Source: Candidatus Omnitrophica bacterium 4484_49 (GTDB taxonomy: Bacteria; Omnitrophota; Gorgyraeia; Kaelpiales; Kaelpiaceae). Taken from it: a stretch of 5,321 bases of DNA. The position numbers were made by a program, and so were the translations under genes. Below are positions 4,474-5,321 of the stretch, piece by piece. The stretch spans positions 1 to 5,321 of the forward strand of contig NATI01000067.1 in NCBI GenBank assembly GCA_002085265.1, given 5' to 3'. Under the pieces are notes generated by a model. That model did not search any database and was not told where the DNA came from. It worked only from the letters and a program-made list of their open reading frames with translations. How positions within the stretch are numbered: the stretch's first letter is position 1; each line of letters opens with the position of its first letter.

Positions 4474-5321
4474 TTGAAAACTAAATCTGGCAATAACACA
4501 GGCCTCCCGCTGGAACAAATCCCCCCTCAGAACATCGAAGCCGAAATAGCGGTATTAGGGTCTATGCTTATTTCCGAAGATGCAATTGCCCAGACAATAG
4601 AGACTCTGGCACCAAATTATTTTTATAAGGATGTACACAGGAAGATATTTGAGACCATTGTGGAACTTTATGACAGCAATTCTCCGGTTGACCTTATTAC
4701 GTTATCAGAGGAATTGAAGAAAAAGGGCATCCTGGAGGAGGTGGGAGGGCCTGCGTATTTAGCATTGATTGCCAATTCAGTTCCCAGTGCTGCCAATGTC
4801 CAGTATTATGCCAAGATGGTTAAGGAGAAATATATTCTGCGGTCGTTAATAAATGTTTCCACCGAGATAATAAAGAGATGTCACCAGTCAGCGGAAGATG
4901 TAGACGAACTTCTGGATTCTGCTGAAAAATCGATTTTTGAAATTGTCAGCCACAGGATAGAAGGCAGGGTAATCCCCATAAAAGAACTCATCAAGTCCAG
5001 TATCGCCACTATTGATAATCTATATCAACGAAAGAGCCAGATTACCGGAATACCTTCGGGATTTATTGAATTTGATTCTTTAACCGCTGGCTTCCAGAAT
5101 TCTGACCTCGTAATAGTTGCGGGCAGGCCGTCGATGGGAAAATCAGCATTTGCCTGTTCTATAGCCGAGCATGTCGCTCTGGATGAGAAATTACCGGTGG
5201 CGATATTCAGTCTGGAAATGTCCAAGGAAAATTTAGTTCATAGAATGTTATGTTCTCATGCCCGCGTGAATGCTCATAAGGTCAGGAGTGGTTTCCTTTC
5301 TCCTGAGGACTGGACGAGACT
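4474..5321 (+). CDS. dnaB: Replicative DNA helicase DnaB, 5' part (3' end outside window)
   Basis: DnaB is the hexameric ATP-driven helicase that unwinds DNA at the replication fork and binds primase through its N-terminal domain. The 282 complete codons visible are about 60% of a typical 440-470. Order: N-terminal helical domain (about 17-120, opening PPQNIEAEIAVLGSML), linker (about 120-190) with IFEI near 157-160, then the RecA-like ATPase beginning GIPSGFIEFDSLTAGF. Walker A is GRPSMGKS (217-224, Lys223), followed by IFSLEMS (244-250), whose Glu248 is the expected catalytic glutamate, and then RMLCSHARVN and SPEDW. The start is TTG at 4474, with AAGGAG 7 bases upstream and no usable ATG before the conserved domain. 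No stop or frameshift occurs before the edge. I see no intein up to the window end, though the helicase motifs where DnaB inteins often insert lie partly beyond it. Confidence 0.95.
   Translation, partial: MKTKSGNNTGLPLEQIPPQNIEAEIAVLGSMLISEDAIAQTIETLAPNYFYKDVHRKIFETIVELYDSNSPVDLITLSEELKKKGILEEVGGPAYLALIANSVPSAANVQYYAKMVKEKYILRSLINVSTEIIKRCHQSAEDVDELLDSAEKSIFEIVSHRIEGRVIPIKELIKSSIATIDNLYQRKSQITGIPSGFIEFDSLTAGFQNSDLVIVAGRPSMGKSAFACSIAEHVALDEKLPVAIFSLEMSKENLVHRMLCSHARVNAHKVRSGFLSPEDWTR

Overview
The window is a stretch of bacterial chromosome carrying housekeeping genes, all on the + strand and tightly packed. In order they are glmU (3' part only), prs, rplY/ctc, pth, a 147-base leader region, rpsF, ssb, rpsR, rplI and dnaB (5' part only). 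I see no mobile elements, CRISPR arrays, tRNA or rRNA genes, and no sign of recent horizontal transfer. By eye the base composition is moderate (GC in the 40s). Arginine is often AGA/AGG, and Shine-Dalgarno sequences are strong (AGGAGG/AAGGAG). The order glmU-prs-ctc-pth is familiar from Firmicutes, and rpsF-ssb-rpsR and rplI-dnaB are widespread bacterial clusters. Having both blocks abut is compatible with Firmicutes-like lineages, Deltaproteobacteria-like lineages or uncultured deep-branching phyla. I cannot assign a phylum from this sequence alone.

Block 1 (1-2950) supplies small-molecule and translation-hygiene functions. GlmU makes UDP-GlcNAc for peptidoglycan, Prs makes PRPP for nucleotides, L25/CTC binds 5S rRNA, and Pth recycles peptidyl-tRNA. 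The spacings (8-base overlap, 15 bases, 3 bases) indicate one transcription unit. The reading frame at the left edge runs on upstream as Gly-Val-Tyr-Val-Phe, the usual core of GlmU, so the GTG at 10 is an internal valine and the gene is cut by the window edge.

The 2951-3097 gap is the most interesting part. It holds a good candidate sigma70-type promoter (TTGCCT, 17 bases, extended -10 TGTTATGAT). Downstream is a bulged hairpin at 3006-3083 in which a CCG trinucleotide sits in a bulge between an outer stem and a long hairpin, ending directly at the rpsF ribosome binding site. This is the described architecture of the S6:S18 complex-binding leader motif, by which the S6:S18 complex is thought to repress its own operon. 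The match was made by eye and needs a covariance-model check.

Block 2 (3098-5321) encodes S6, SSB, S18, L9 and the replicative helicase DnaB. Gaps are 3, 11, -4 and 4 bases, with ATGA coupling between rpsR and rplI. DnaB starts at a TTG with a well-placed AAGGAG and runs off the right edge. The block joins ribosome assembly to replication: SSB and DnaB act at the fork, while S6 and S18 form the autoregulatory complex. No wholly new system is evident. The points worth a second look are the rpsF leader, an altered RNA-contact segment in S18, and family-atypical residues in GlmU, Prs and Pth.
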